Of a DNA stretch of 64,000 nt, positions 8,475 to 17,553 are shown piece by piece. Location of the stretch: the NCBI GenBank assembly GCA_016183985.1, contig JACPDN010000002.1, positions 62,001-126,000 on the forward strand, written 5' to 3'. The notes under the pieces were generated by a model. That model did no database searches. It saw only the letters and a program-made list of their open reading frames with translations, and was not told the DNA's origin. Each line of letters starts with the position of its first letter. Position 1 is the first letter of the stretch. Made by a program: the position numbers and the translations under genes. The DNA comes from Pseudomonadota bacterium (GTDB lineage Bacteria > Pseudomonadota > Alphaproteobacteria > Dongiales > Dongiaceae).

Positions 8475-9409
8475 CGCGACTGTCTCCGCTGTTGTGGTTT
8501 CTTGGCTTTCGTTTTCGGCCCGATGCCGGCCTTGCTATTTTCCGGCGCATCTTCGGTGCCGCCGATGACCTTATCAATGCCGGCGCTCTTTTCCAGCCGT
8601 TCCATGCGCGCTCGCGCGGCGGACCCCAGCCTTGCGAGTGTGCCGGCCAGCATCGCCTCGACCACCGCCATGGCGGCAAGCGAGGAATCGAAGGGCGAGG
8701 GGACGTCGACCTCGACGGGCAGCACCCATTGCGCGATCTCGGCAACGGGCGAGAGCCAGGGATCGGTCACCAGGATGATGCGGGCGCCTTGCCGCGCCGC
8801 CTGCTGGCAGAAATCGATGGTCTGGCGCTCATAGCGCCGGAAGTCGAAGGCGACGATCACACTGGAGCGGTTCATATCCGCCACCTGATGATAGACCGGC
8901 ACCGAACTGGCGGCAGTTTCCTGCACGCCGGGACGCAGCTGATGAAGATGGAAGACGAGATGTTTGGCGAGCACATGGCTCGACCGGCCGCCCAGGGCAT
9001 AGATGCGCTTTCCCGGGTCGGCAAGGGTCGCGATCGCATCCTCCAGCACCGCGTTATCGAGCAGGCGCTGCGTGCGCTGCAGGGCCGCGGTGATGTCGGC
9101 GATGAAGGCGCCGAAGAAGCCGCTCTTTGCCGTGGGCACGCGCGGGGCGCTGTCCATCAGCGACAAGGGCGATTGCATCTTCTCCTGCACTTCCTCGCGC
9201 ACGGCACGCTGGAAATGGGAGTAGCCGTCGAAGCCGAGCTTGGCGGTGAGGCGCAGGATCGTCGGCGCCGAGGCATCAGCCCGGGCGGTGAGTTCCGCGA
9301 TCGTGCCAAGCGCTGCAATGGGATAGGCGGCAAGGAGCGCGCGCGCCGCACGTTTCTCGCCGGGCGTCAATTGCGAGAGCAACGCACGGATGCGCTGCTC
9401 GATGGTCAC
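8471..9409 (-). CDS. MurR/RpiR-family transcriptional regulator (rpiR1)
   Basis: A protein of 312 residues. Residues 1-77 form the RpiR helix-turn-helix domain (LTPGEKRAARALL, then ASAPTILRLTAKLGFDGYS). Residues about 120-260 form a phosphosugar-type SIS domain (ALGGRSSHVLA, IVAFDFRRYERQT). A basic tail, KTKAKKPQQRRQ, ends the protein. The GTG at 9409 is the only sensible start, because in-frame sequence upstream is intergenic. It heads the amine operon and is divergent from the ABC importer. The palindrome at 9455-9470 in between is the likely operator, so it probably controls both directions. Confidence 0.85.
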   Translation of the reverse strand: MTIEQRIRALLSQLTPGEKRAARALLAAYPIAALGTIAELTARADASAPTILRLTAKLGFDGYSHFQRAVREEVQEKMQSPLSLMDSAPRVPTAKSGFFGAFIADITAALQRTQRLLDNAVLEDAIATLADPGKRIYALGGRSSHVLAKHLVFHLHQLRPGVQETAASSVPVYHQVADMNRSSVIVAFDFRRYERQTIDFCQQAARQGARIILVTDPWLSPVAEIAQWVLPVEVDVPSPFDSSLAAMAVVEAMLAGTLARLGSAARARMERLEKSAGIDKVIGGTEDAPENSKAGIGPKTKAKKPQQRRQSR

Positions 9410-9454
9410 TGGATGTGGGGTCGTCCTTGTCAGCTTCCGCCTCCCGCAACAGGG

Positions 9455-9470
9455 TGTAGTGAATACTACA
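9455..9470. promoter_or_regulatory. RpiR-type operator palindrome, site 1
   Basis: A perfect inverted repeat, TGTAGT-GAAT-ACTACA, in the divergent region between rpiR1 and the ABC transporter operon, 10 bases upstream of the importer's -35. RpiR-family regulators typically bind TGTA(G/A)T-type palindromes. Nearly the same palindrome recurs at 20080-20094 in the second RpiR module. Confidence 0.65.
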
Positions 9471-9480
9471 GAAACGGCGA

Positions 9481-9508
9481 TTGACAGCAAGAATGAAAAT
9501 CTTACTAT
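9481..9508 (+). promoter_or_regulatory. Promoter of the Liv-type transporter operon
   Basis: TTGACA (9481-9486) followed after 16 bases by TACTAT (9503-9508); an alternative -10 is TATACG at 9506. It lies directly downstream of the RpiR palindrome and about 40 bases before the first start codon. Confidence 0.5.
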
Positions 9509-9550
9509 ACGACCCAAGCGGCTGGTCACAGGCCGCATGGGACGGTTTTC

Positions 9551-11422
9551 ATGACTTGGATCGGGAGACGGGCAATCACACGCATGCTCGACCTTGCGGC
9601 GCTCAACCGCACGCGGCCGGCCTTTGCCGGCGCGCTGGTGCTGATCGTGCCGGTGGCATTGGTGGCTGTCGTGGCCGGCAATTTCCTGGGCTCGGCCGAG
9701 CAGCGCATCGCCATCATCTTCCTCATCAACCTCATCGCCGTGGTGGCGAACGGGCTCTATTCCGGCAATTCCGGCATCATGAGTTTCGGCCATCTCGGTT
9801 TCATGGGGGTGGGCGCCTATCTCTCGGCGATCCTCACCATGACGCCGGAAAAGAAGGCGATGACGCTGCCCAACCTGCCGGAATTCCTGGCACAGGCCCA
9901 TATGGGCTTGAACGAGGCCTGCCTCGTTACCATCGTCGTTATCGGCCTCTTTGCCTTCATCGTCGGCACGCCGATCTCACGATTGACCGGCTCGGCCGCC
10001 TCGATCGCGACGCTGGCTTTCCTCGTCATCGTCCACAGCATCTTGAACGGCGCCACGGATTTCACCCGCGGCAGCCAGACCTTCTTCGGCGTCGACCGGC
10101 TGGTGACCTTGCCGTCGCTCCTCTTCTGGGTAGCGCTCAGCATTCTCGCCGCACGCGTCTTCCGCGACATGCCTGCCGGGTTAGAGATCCGCGCGGCGCG
10201 CGAGGATGAACTTGCAGCGCAAGCCATGGGCGTCAATATCGCGCGCCGGCGGCTCATTGCCTGGGTCATCTCGGCGATGATGATGGGTGTCGCCGGCGCC
10301 ATGATCGGCCATTTCCTCGGCGCCTTCAGCCCGAAGAAATTCTTCTTCGTTGATACCTTCGCCATCCTCGCCATGCTGATCATCGGCGGCATCGGCTCGG
10401 TCACTGGCGCCGTGGTCGGCACGGCTGTCGTGACGGTGGTGATGGAACTCGCCCGCCGTCTCGAGGAAAGCCCGATCCTCCCCTCGCTGGGACTGCCGCA
10501 GGTGTTCGGCCTCACCCAATTGGCACTGGGCTTGGGCATCCTCTTCGTCATGTATAAGCGCCCGGGCGGCATGCTCGGCCTCGCCGAGGTCGACGATTGG
10601 TTCAAGCATCGCTTCTCGGTCGCGGCCGCGAAGATCACCAGTTTTGCCGCCGAGAAGCGTGACGGCGCCCTGGTCGTTGCGAACGTCGCGAAGAATTTCT
10701 CTGGCCTCAAGGCGCTCGACAATGTGTCGCTCGAGCTTCGGCCCGGCGAGATCGTCGGGCTCATCGGGCCGAACGGTTCCGGCAAGACCACCATGCTCAA
10801 CGCCATTTCCGGCGCCGTCCCACCCAGCAGCGGGTCCGTGACGCTGGACGGGGTGGCGGTGGCGGGGAAGCCCGCCTTCCGCATTGCGCGGCTGGGCCTC
10901 GGCCGCTCCTTCCAGAACATCCGCCTGTTCAAGGAAATGACGGTGCTCGAGAATATCGAGGTGGCGGTCTCCGCGAGCGGGCGTGGCGGCGATATCCGTG
11001 CCGAAGCGATGGCGGCGCTAGAGGAGCTGAGCGTCGCGCATCTCGCCGAACGCCGCGCGGGCGCCCTGGCCTATGGCGAGCAGCGCCGGGTCGAGATCGC
11101 CCGGGCGCTCGCACTGAAGCCCCGCTACCTGATGCTCGATGAACCGGCGGCCGGCATGAACTCCGCCGAGACGCGTGCCCTCATGACCCTGCTGCGCGAG
11201 ATTCGCGACAAATACGGCCTCGGCCTGCTGCTGGTCGAACATCACCTGGAGCTGGTGATGAGCCTCTGCGACCGCGTCGTCGTCCTCAACAAGGGGCAGA
11301 TGATCGCGACCGGCACGCCGGCCGAAGTGCAGAACGACCCGATCGTTATCGAGGCCTATATCGGCCGCGCCCATTCCGCCCATTCATCTCCATCAGCTGC
11401 CACAGAGAGGAGCCTGTCATGA
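9551..11422 (+). CDS. Branched-chain amino acid-type ABC transporter, LivM-LivG fusion
   Basis: A protein of 623 residues joining an inner-membrane permease and an ATPase. Residues about 25-340 hold the LivM-type membrane segments (GIMSFGHLGFMGVGAYLSA is the family hallmark). Residues about 370-610 form the ABC domain, with Walker A GPNGSGKTT near 405, the short signature AYGEQRRVEIARAL near 507 and Walker B YLMLDEPAAGMN near 527. LivM and LivG are usually separate, though fusions occur. An alternative start is the ATG at 9584. It heads an operon with the binding protein, LivF and LivH, so the importer is complete. Confidence 0.9.
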   Translation: MTWIGRRAITRMLDLAALNRTRPAFAGALVLIVPVALVAVVAGNFLGSAEQRIAIIFLINLIAVVANGLYSGNSGIMSFGHLGFMGVGAYLSAILTMTPEKKAMTLPNLPEFLAQAHMGLNEACLVTIVVIGLFAFIVGTPISRLTGSAASIATLAFLVIVHSILNGATDFTRGSQTFFGVDRLVTLPSLLFWVALSILAARVFRDMPAGLEIRAAREDELAAQAMGVNIARRRLIAWVISAMMMGVAGAMIGHFLGAFSPKKFFFVDTFAILAMLIIGGIGSVTGAVVGTAVVTVVMELARRLEESPILPSLGLPQVFGLTQLALGLGILFVMYKRPGGMLGLAEVDDWFKHRFSVAAAKITSFAAEKRDGALVVANVAKNFSGLKALDNVSLELRPGEIVGLIGPNGSGKTTMLNAISGAVPPSSGSVTLDGVAVAGKPAFRIARLGLGRSFQNIRLFKEMTVLENIEVAVSASGRGGDIRAEAMAALEELSVAHLAERRAGALAYGEQRRVEIARALALKPRYLMLDEPAAGMNSAETRALMTLLREIRDKYGLGLLLVEHHLELVMSLCDRVVVLNKGQMIATGTPAEVQNDPIVIEAYIGRAHSAHSSPSAATERSLS

Positions 11423-12585
11423 AGCGCGTTCCCGTCCATATTCTGGCCGCGGGCCTTGCCGGCCTCATTGGCCTTTCATCCATCCCGGCGCTGGCCGACG
11501 ATCTGGTCGTCGGTGCTGCCATCAGCCTCACCGGCGGCCTCGCTTATGCCGATGTGCCGGCGCAAAAGGGCATGCAGCTCGCGATCGACGAGATCAACGC
11601 GGCGGGCGGTATCGGCGGCAAATACAAGATCGAGCTGAAGCTGAAAGATTCGCGTTCGGATCCCGCGCAAACCTCGGTTGCCGCGCAGGAATTGATCGAT
11701 GACGGCGCCGCTGTCCTCGTGACCCCTTGCGACGCCGATCCTTCCATCGGTGCCGGCCAGATGGCGCAAGCCGCAGGTGTCGCCGCCTTCTCGACCTGCG
11801 CCTCTTCGCCCAGCCTGCCGCTGGCGGTGGGCGATCACATGTTCACCAACTTCCCGGGCGACAACGTCCAGACCACGGTCTCGGCCAAATACGCGATCGA
11901 TAGCGGCTATAAAAACGCCTATCTGCTGATGTCGCCGGACACCTCCTATACGATGCTGCCGAACTACTTCAAGACGGTGTTCGAAAAGCTGGGCGGCAAG
12001 GTCGTCGGTGAAGACAATTACTCGATGGGCCAGCAGGATTTCAGCGCCCAGGTCACCAAGATCAAATCGCTGTCGCCGGCAGCGGACGTCATCATGACCG
12101 GTGCCTATGAACCGGACTTCCCCGCCTTCATCAAGCAGCTGCGCGCGGCCGGCATCACCGCGCCGGTGATCGGCTCGGACGGCATCGACTCACCCACCAC
12201 CTTTGCCTTGGGTGATGTCGCCGAGGGTGTCGTGTTTTCAACGGCCGGCTTTGCCGCGCCGGGCAATCCGCTCGATGCCTTCAACAAGAAGTACAAGGCG
12301 GCAACGGGTTCGGATCCCGACACGATCTACATTGCCATCGGCTATGATCTCGTCAAGGTGCTCGAAGCCGCCGTGCTGAAGGCGGATTCAGTTGATCGCG
12401 ACAAGGTCTGGGCTGCGGTGCGCGAGCTGGAGAACGTGCAGGGTGCCACCTCGACCATTACCTATAAAGGCACCGATGGCGTGCCGCTGCGCCAGGTGGC
12501 GCTGGTGAAGGTGGTGAAGGGCAACCGCGAGCTGGTGCTGCAGGAAGCGCCGGATCCGGCCCTCGTTCCGGCCCCCAAACTCTAA
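11419..12585 (+). CDS. Periplasmic substrate-binding protein (LivK-like)
   Basis: A protein of 388 residues with a typical Sec signal peptide (residues 1-25, cleavage after ALA). The mature part begins DDLVVGAAISLTGGLAYADV and continues with GMQLAIDEINAAGG, the type I periplasmic-binding fold of the Leu/Ile/Val family. It overlaps the permease-ATPase gene by four bases and has a GAGGAG ribosome site. It captures the ligand for the LivMG/LivF/LivH transporter. The aminotransferases and amidohydrolases around it suggest an amine or amino-acid ligand, but the pocket residues cannot be assigned from sequence alone. Confidence 0.92.
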   Translation: MKRVPVHILAAGLAGLIGLSSIPALADDLVVGAAISLTGGLAYADVPAQKGMQLAIDEINAAGGIGGKYKIELKLKDSRSDPAQTSVAAQELIDDGAAVLVTPCDADPSIGAGQMAQAAGVAAFSTCASSPSLPLAVGDHMFTNFPGDNVQTTVSAKYAIDSGYKNAYLLMSPDTSYTMLPNYFKTVFEKLGGKVVGEDNYSMGQQDFSAQVTKIKSLSPAADVIMTGAYEPDFPAFIKQLRAAGITAPVIGSDGIDSPTTFALGDVAEGVVFSTAGFAAPGNPLDAFNKKYKAATGSDPDTIYIAIGYDLVKVLEAAVLKADSVDRDKVWAAVRELENVQGATSTITYKGTDGVPLRQVALVKVVKGNRELVLQEAPDPALVPAPKL

Positions 12586-12602
12586 AAAGAACGGCGCCAC
12601 CC

Positions 12603-13316
12603 ATGCCCCTGTTGGAAGTCGAAAGTCTTGCCGTCAATTACGGGCCGATCAAGGCGGTCCTCAATGTCGGCCTGACCGTCGAGAGCGGCGAGATCGTCAC
12701 GGTGCTCGGTGCCAATGGTGCCGGCAAGTCGACGAGCCTGCAGGCCATTGTCGGCCTGCTGCCGATCCAGCAGGGGCGGGTGCGCTTTGATGGTCACGAT
12801 ATCACCGGCGAGAGCACCGAGCGCATCGTGCGCCGGGGCCTCACCCTGACGCCGGAAGGCCGGCGCATCTTTGCCCCGCTCACGGTCGAGGAAAACCTGC
12901 GCATCGGTGCGGCGACGCAAGGGAAGGGCGGGGATATCGCGGCCCTTTGGGACCAGATGATGGAGCTTTTCCCCATCCTCGCCTCCCGTCGCAAGCAATT
13001 GGCCGGTACGCTATCGGGTGGTGAACAGCAGCAGCTCGCCATCGCGCGCTCGCTGATGTCGAAGCCGAAGCTGTTGCTGCTCGATGAACCATCGCTGGGC
13101 TTGGCGCCTATCGTCGTCGAGCTCATTTTCGATCTCATCAAGCGGCTGCGCGGCCTCGGCATCACCATCCTGGTGGTGGAGCAGAATGTGCACCAAGCCC
13201 TCGACATTGCCGATCGCGGTTATGTGGTGAGCGGCGGGTCGGTCGTCCTTTCCGGCACGGCGGCGGAGCTCAAGACCTCGCCCGATGTGCAAAAAGCCTA
13301 TATGGGGCATGGCTGA
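12603..13316 (+). CDS. Branched-chain amino acid-type ABC transporter ATPase (LivF)
   Basis: A protein of 237 residues, the normal LivF length. It shows Walker A GANGAGKST (about 38-46), the Q-loop region GLTLTPEGRRIFAPLTVEENL, signature LSGGEQQQLAIARSL, Walker B KLLLLDEPSLGLAP and the switch region VVEQNVHQAL. It is the second ATPase of the transporter, pairing with the ABC half of the LivMG fusion. It lies 17 bases after the binding-protein gene. Confidence 0.93.
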   Translation: MPLLEVESLAVNYGPIKAVLNVGLTVESGEIVTVLGANGAGKSTSLQAIVGLLPIQQGRVRFDGHDITGESTERIVRRGLTLTPEGRRIFAPLTVEENLRIGAATQGKGGDIAALWDQMMELFPILASRRKQLAGTLSGGEQQQLAIARSLMSKPKLLLLDEPSLGLAPIVVELIFDLIKRLRGLGITILVVEQNVHQALDIADRGYVVSGGSVVLSGTAAELKTSPDVQKAYMGHG

Positions 13317-13317
13317 G

Positions 13318-14205
13318 ATGGAAATCCTCATTCAGCAATGCGTCAACGCGCTGAGCCTCGGCGGCACCTATGCGCTGCTGGCTTTGGGCCTTGCCGTGGT
13401 CTTCAGCGTGCTTGGCATGATCAACTTCGCCCATGGCGAGATCCTGACCATCGCCGGCTATACTGTCTTCTTCGCGATTGTCGGCAATGTGCCGCCGATC
13501 CTCATCGTTCCGCTAGCGCTCCTCGTTGCCATGGCGACAGCCGCCCTGATGGAGCGCATCGCCTTCCGCCCCTTGCGCGGCGCCAACGGCACGACCTTGC
13601 TCATCACCAGTTTTGCCGTCTCCGGCATCCTGCAGATGCTGTTCCAGAATCTGATCTCGACGCGCCCACGTCCGGTGCCGATTTCGGCCAGCCTTACCGG
13701 GGCTTTCAATGTTGGCCCGTTCCATATCGGCGTCATTCAGAGCCTTTCCATCTTCGCGACCTTCGCCATGGTGGGGCTGCTGACCCTGTTCCTGAAGCGC
13801 ACGATGCTGGGCATCGCGATTCGTGCCGCCGCCGTCGATTTCCCGACCACAAGGTTGATGGGCTTGCGCGCCAATCGCGTGATCCTCGCGGCCTTTGCCA
13901 TTTCGGGCTTGCTCGCGGGCGTCTCCGGTTTGCTTTGGATCGCCCAGCGCGGGTCGGTCGATCCTTTGATGGGTTTCCTTCCCGTGTTGAAGGCCTTCAT
14001 CGCGGCCATCCTCGGCGGCATCGGCAATTTGACCGGTGCCGTGATCGGCGGCTTTTTCCTGGGCGCCATCGAGATCGGTCTTCAGGCGGTGTTGCCGGAA
14101 TCCGTGCAGCCCTTCCGGGATGCTATTGCCCTCAGCCTGGTGGTCTTGGTACTGCTCTATCGCCCGCAGGGCCTTTTCGGTGCCGCGCATAGCGTCCGGC
14201 CTTAA
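13318..14205 (+). CDS. Branched-chain amino acid-type ABC transporter permease (LivH)
   Basis: A protein of 295 residues with about eight hydrophobic segments. The LivH hallmark GGTYALLALGLAVVFSVLGM is followed by INFAHGE, and a cytoplasmic loop contains TRLMGLRANRV. The ATG at 13318 directly follows the livF stop (TGAGATG), suggesting translational coupling; an alternative ATG at 13309 overlaps livF. With the LivM part of the fusion it forms the membrane channel. Confidence 0.92.
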   Translation: MEILIQQCVNALSLGGTYALLALGLAVVFSVLGMINFAHGEILTIAGYTVFFAIVGNVPPILIVPLALLVAMATAALMERIAFRPLRGANGTTLLITSFAVSGILQMLFQNLISTRPRPVPISASLTGAFNVGPFHIGVIQSLSIFATFAMVGLLTLFLKRTMLGIAIRAAAVDFPTTRLMGLRANRVILAAFAISGLLAGVSGLLWIAQRGSVDPLMGFLPVLKAFIAAILGGIGNLTGAVIGGFFLGAIEIGLQAVLPESVQPFRDAIALSLVVLVLLYRPQGLFGAAHSVRP

Positions 14206-14220
14206 CCTTCTCCGATTGTC

Positions 14221-15027
14221 ATGGATATCGTGCCCCTTCCGCCCTTGCTTGATGCCGATGAGCCATCGGCTTTTGAAACGCTGAACGGCGACAGCGACAC
14301 GCCTTTCGTCTTTCTCTGCGATCATGCGTCCCATCGCGTGCCCCGGCGTCTCGGCGACCTCGGCCTCAGTGACGAATTGCGGCGCACGCATATCGGCTGG
14401 GATATCGGTGCGGCGGAACTCGCGCGCCACCTCGCAGCAGCGTTCAAGGCGCCGCTGTTTCTTACCGGCTATTCGCGGTTGGTGATCGATTGCAACAGGC
14501 CCTTGGCCAGCGACGGATCGATTCCGCGGGTCAGTGCCGGGATCGAAATCGCCGCCAACCGCGACATCTCCGATGTCGAGAAGCGCCAACGCCAGGATGT
14601 CCTGTTTCATCCCTATCAGCAGGCGATCGCGGCTCATCTCGACCGCCGTCAGGCAAAGAAGGTGCCGACGGCACTCTTCGCCATTCACAGCTTCACACCG
14701 GATTATCCGGGCGAGGAGCGGCCCTGGCAGGTCGATTTCGCCTATCACCGTGACCGGCGCCTAGCTGGATTGCTGATCGACAATCTGAAGGCGCCCGGAA
14801 TCCTTGTCGGTGACAACCTGCCCTATGCCGTGGAGGATGAGAGCGATTATGCGATCCCCGTGCATGGCGAGCAGCGCGGCCTGCCGCATGTGCTGGTCGA
14901 AATCCGCCAGGACACGCTCGGCGACGCTGCCGGAATAGCCCGCTGGGCCGATCTTTTGACGACCCTTTTTGACCGCTTGCGGCCGGCGATCATCGCCATG
15001 GCCCAGAATGCGAAGGATGACAGATGA
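14221..15027 (+). CDS. N-formylglutamate amidohydrolase-family protein (HutG-like)
   Basis: A protein of 268 residues of the FGase fold: FLCDHASHRVP near residue 31 (conserved DHAS with a metal-binding His), HIGWDIGA, FLTGYSRLVIDCNRP and AIHSFTP. Classical HutG releases formate from N-formylglutamate. Clusters like this one often carry paralogues acting on other N-acyl or gamma-glutamyl amides. It follows livH by 15 bases and overlaps the next gene by four. A plausible role is hydrolysis of an amide intermediate made by the GS-like ligase, which is inference. Confidence 0.85.
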   Translation: MDIVPLPPLLDADEPSAFETLNGDSDTPFVFLCDHASHRVPRRLGDLGLSDELRRTHIGWDIGAAELARHLAAAFKAPLFLTGYSRLVIDCNRPLASDGSIPRVSAGIEIAANRDISDVEKRQRQDVLFHPYQQAIAAHLDRRQAKKVPTALFAIHSFTPDYPGEERPWQVDFAYHRDRRLAGLLIDNLKAPGILVGDNLPYAVEDESDYAIPVHGEQRGLPHVLVEIRQDTLGDAAGIARWADLLTTLFDRLRPAIIAMAQNAKDDR

Positions 15028-15677
15028 CCGACCGTCCCGAAATCCTCGGCCCCGCCTATCGTCAGCGCCCCATCGTGCCGGACAAGACCGCGCTCATCAG
15101 CGTCGACATGCAGAATGCCGATTGCGCCGCCACGAAGCGCCATGCCAACACGCCGGAAAGCGCCAAGTACCGCTATTTCTACGACCGGCTCGATGGTCTT
15201 GCCATCCCCAACCAGCAGCGCCTGCATGCGGCGACAAGGCAGCTCGGCATCGAGAACATTTATGTGACGATCGAAAGCCTCACCAAGGATGGCCGCGACC
15301 GCGGCATCGACCATAAGGGCTCGTTCATCAACAATCCGCGCGGCAGCTGGGAAGCGCAGGTGATCGACGAAGTGAAGCCTGCGGACGACGATATCATCGT
15401 GAGGAAGACCGCGTCGGGGCCGTGGGGCACCACCAATCTCGACTATATCCTCCGGAACATGGGCTTCGAATATCTGATCGTCTTCGGCGTGCTCTCCGAT
15501 CAATGCGTTGAGAACACGGTGCGCGGCGGCGGCGATCTCGGCTATCTCGTGACGCTCGTCCCCGATGCCTGCGCCACCTATACGCCGGAACGCCAGACCT
15601 TCTCCGAAGCGGCCATCAAGGGCTATTGCCGCCAGCGCTCGACGGATGAGCTGCTGAAGGAACTGGCGGGGCTCTGA
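15024..15677 (+). CDS. Isochorismatase-family cysteine hydrolase
   Basis: A protein of 217 residues with the catalytic triad of the family: Asp in SVDMQ (about residue 30), Lys in IVRKTASGPWGTT and Cys in GVLSDQCVENTVR. Homologues hydrolyse amides, ureas or N-carbamoyl compounds. Its start overlaps the stop of the FGase-like gene (ATGA), making it the last gene of the importer operon. It probably performs an amide- or imide-hydrolysing step of the same catabolic route; the substrate is unknown. Confidence 0.87.
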   Translation: MTDRPEILGPAYRQRPIVPDKTALISVDMQNADCAATKRHANTPESAKYRYFYDRLDGLAIPNQQRLHAATRQLGIENIYVTIESLTKDGRDRGIDHKGSFINNPRGSWEAQVIDEVKPADDDIIVRKTASGPWGTTNLDYILRNMGFEYLIVFGVLSDQCVENTVRGGGDLGYLVTLVPDACATYTPERQTFSEAAIKGYCRQRSTDELLKELAGL

Positions 15678-15715
15678 CTCGCTTTGAGCGTTCGCCTTAT
15701 CCGGCGTATATCCCG

Positions 15716-15800
15716 CTGTCATCCTCCGCGAAGGCGGGGGATCCACGAGTTTCTTTCTTCAGGTCACCGGCAAACTCGTAGATGGCCGGCCTTTGCGGGC
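15716..15800. repeat. Dispersed palindromic repeat, copy 2, between convergent operons
   Basis: CTGTCATCCTCCGCGAAGGC with the following GGGGATCC forms a 7-bp GC-rich stem with a GAAG loop. A second palindromic part, GGCCGGCCTTTGCGGGCC, follows. The layout resembles the elements at 2609-2706 and 42311-42391. It lies between convergent operons and may serve as a bidirectional terminator. Confidence 0.6.
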
Positions 15801-15830
15801 CATGACAATTGAGCATGGGGTGAGGGGCCA

Positions 15831-16691
15831 TCATGTGCTGCGCAATTCGCGCAGTAATTCCTTCATGGCGGCGATCCGGCCGCGATGGTCGGGATCGCGC
15901 CGCATGGCGACGGCGGTCGAGAGCACATCCATGACGGTGAGTGCGGCAATGCGCGAGATGGTCGGCGTGTAGACGTCGGTATTGTCCAAGGTCTCAATGA
16001 GGATGCTGACATCGCAATGCGCCATCAACGGCGCGGTATTGCCGATGAGGCCGATGACCTTGGCGCCGTTGCCGCGCGCGATATCGGCGATCTCGAACAG
16101 CGATTTGGTCGAGCCGGTATTGGAGATGATCACGGCGACATCCTCGCGCCCCAGCAGGCTTGCCGTCATGATCTGCTGATGGGCATCCATCTGCGCGCCG
16201 CAGGGGACGCCGAACAGTGGAAATTTCTGCGCCGCATCCTGTGCCACGATGCCGGAAGCGCCGAAGCCGAAGAACTCGATGCGTCTCGCTGCCGCCAGAA
16301 TGTCAACCGCGCGGGCAAGCAATCCCTTGTCGATGCGGTTGCGGGCCCAATCCAAGCTGGTGATGGTGTAGTCGAAGATCTTGTCGAAAACGATCTCCGC
16401 TGCGTCGCCGTCTTCGAGCGCCGAATGAGTGGCCGGCGTGCCGAGCGCCAGGGCCTGCGCCAGGCGCAGCTTGAAATCCTGAAACCCGCCGCAGCCGATC
16501 GCGGCGCAGAAACGAATGACGGTGGGCTGGCTGACATCGGCGAGGATGGCGGTTTCGGCGACGGTCGCGGTGAGATAACGCCGCGGGTCGGCGAGGATCG
16601 CATCGGCCACCTTGCGGTCAGATTTGCGCAAAGCGCCACGCGTCACGCGGACCACTTCCAGGATGTTCTGATGACTTGTCTCGACCGACAT
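15831..16691 (-). CDS. MurR/RpiR-family transcriptional regulator (rpiR2)
   Basis: A protein of 286 residues. The helix-turn-helix domain is residues about 1-80 (RKSDRKVADAILADP, then DVSQPTVIRFCAAIGCGGFQDFK) and the SIS domain about 110-250 (FFGFGASGIVAQDA, VAVIISNTGSTKSL). The ATG at 16691 is preceded by a GGGGGTAGGG ribosome site, so the 13-residue upstream extension is rejected. It is the last gene of a five-gene sugar operon, so it probably regulates that operon through the palindrome at 20080-20094. Confidence 0.87.
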   Translation of the reverse strand: MSVETSHQNILEVVRVTRGALRKSDRKVADAILADPRRYLTATVAETAILADVSQPTVIRFCAAIGCGGFQDFKLRLAQALALGTPATHSALEDGDAAEIVFDKIFDYTITSLDWARNRIDKGLLARAVDILAAARRIEFFGFGASGIVAQDAAQKFPLFGVPCGAQMDAHQQIMTASLLGREDVAVIISNTGSTKSLFEIADIARGNGAKVIGLIGNTAPLMAHCDVSILIETLDNTDVYTPTISRIAALTVMDVLSTAVAMRRDPDHRGRIAAMKELLRELRST

Positions 16692-16695
16692 GACC

Positions 16696-17553
16696 CTACC
16701 CCCAGCGATAGACGGTATTGAGACTGGCACGAAAGAGAGCCGGACCGGAAGTTTCAGCTGCGGCGCGATCGATCTCGGCCGGGTCGGCGGTGTTGAATGA
16801 GAACATGCCGAAATGATGGGCGATCAGGGCCTTGGCACCAATCCCCTTGGCGATGTCGATAGCCTCTCTGAGAGCGAGATTACCGGGCACGCCATTGGAC
16901 AGCAATTCGGCCGAACGGCCATTGACGGGGAGGAGTGCCAAATCGGGTTTCAGCGCCGCAACCTCCGCGACCATGCCGTCATAGGGGATGGTATCGCCGG
17001 AATGCCACAGGCGAAGGCCGCCGATCTCGATGACATAGCCGAGGAATTTGTAATGTCCGGAAGCGTCCTGCTCGAGCGTCTCATGTGCCGAGCGCGTCGC
17101 GGTGACGGCGACCTTGGGAAGCGGCGTGATGCGTTGCCCGGCGTCGATGAGATGCAGCCGGCCATCCTCGATCCGGGCGCGTTTCAGCGCCTCTTCACGT
17201 GCAGCAAGTGGCGCCACCAGTTTGACGTCCGGCCGCGCATTCAGTAGCGGCTGCAGGGTCTGCGGATCCATATGGTCGGTATGCTGATGCGTGCTCAGCA
17301 CCAGATCGACTTTGCCCAGGCCATCGGTCGTCACTGGGGCCGTCATCATCCGTTGATGCGGATAAAGGCGATCGCGATATTTCTCGGCGAGTGAATCCGA
17401 GAGATAGGGATCGATCACCAGCCGATAACCGCCGGCATCGATGACAAAGCCGGCCTGTCCCAGCCAATAGAATGACGGACGTTCCGACGCCGGCTGCGCG
17501 AGCTGCGCCTCCAGCGATCCCGTGAAAGGGGAGGCTGCGAGTTCAGCCGACAT
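16696..17553 (-). CDS. Metallo-beta-lactamase-fold hydrolase (UlaG-like)
   Basis: A protein of 285 residues from the ATG at 17553 (the in-frame extension upstream lies inside the dehydrogenase gene). The metal site is visible as STHQHTDHMD, with a later His in LWHSGDTI and in LIAHHFGMF. UlaG, the closest characterised branch, is L-ascorbate-6-phosphate lactonase, and others are phosphodiesterases. A lactonase role suits an operon with an isomerase and two dehydrogenases. It overlaps the upstream gene by 11 bases. Confidence 0.83.
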   Translation of the reverse strand: MSAELAASPFTGSLEAQLAQPASERPSFYWLGQAGFVIDAGGYRLVIDPYLSDSLAEKYRDRLYPHQRMMTAPVTTDGLGKVDLVLSTHQHTDHMDPQTLQPLLNARPDVKLVAPLAAREEALKRARIEDGRLHLIDAGQRITPLPKVAVTATRSAHETLEQDASGHYKFLGYVIEIGGLRLWHSGDTIPYDGMVAEVAALKPDLALLPVNGRSAELLSNGVPGNLALREAIDIAKGIGAKALIAHHFGMFSFNTADPAEIDRAAAETSGPALFRASLNTVYRWG

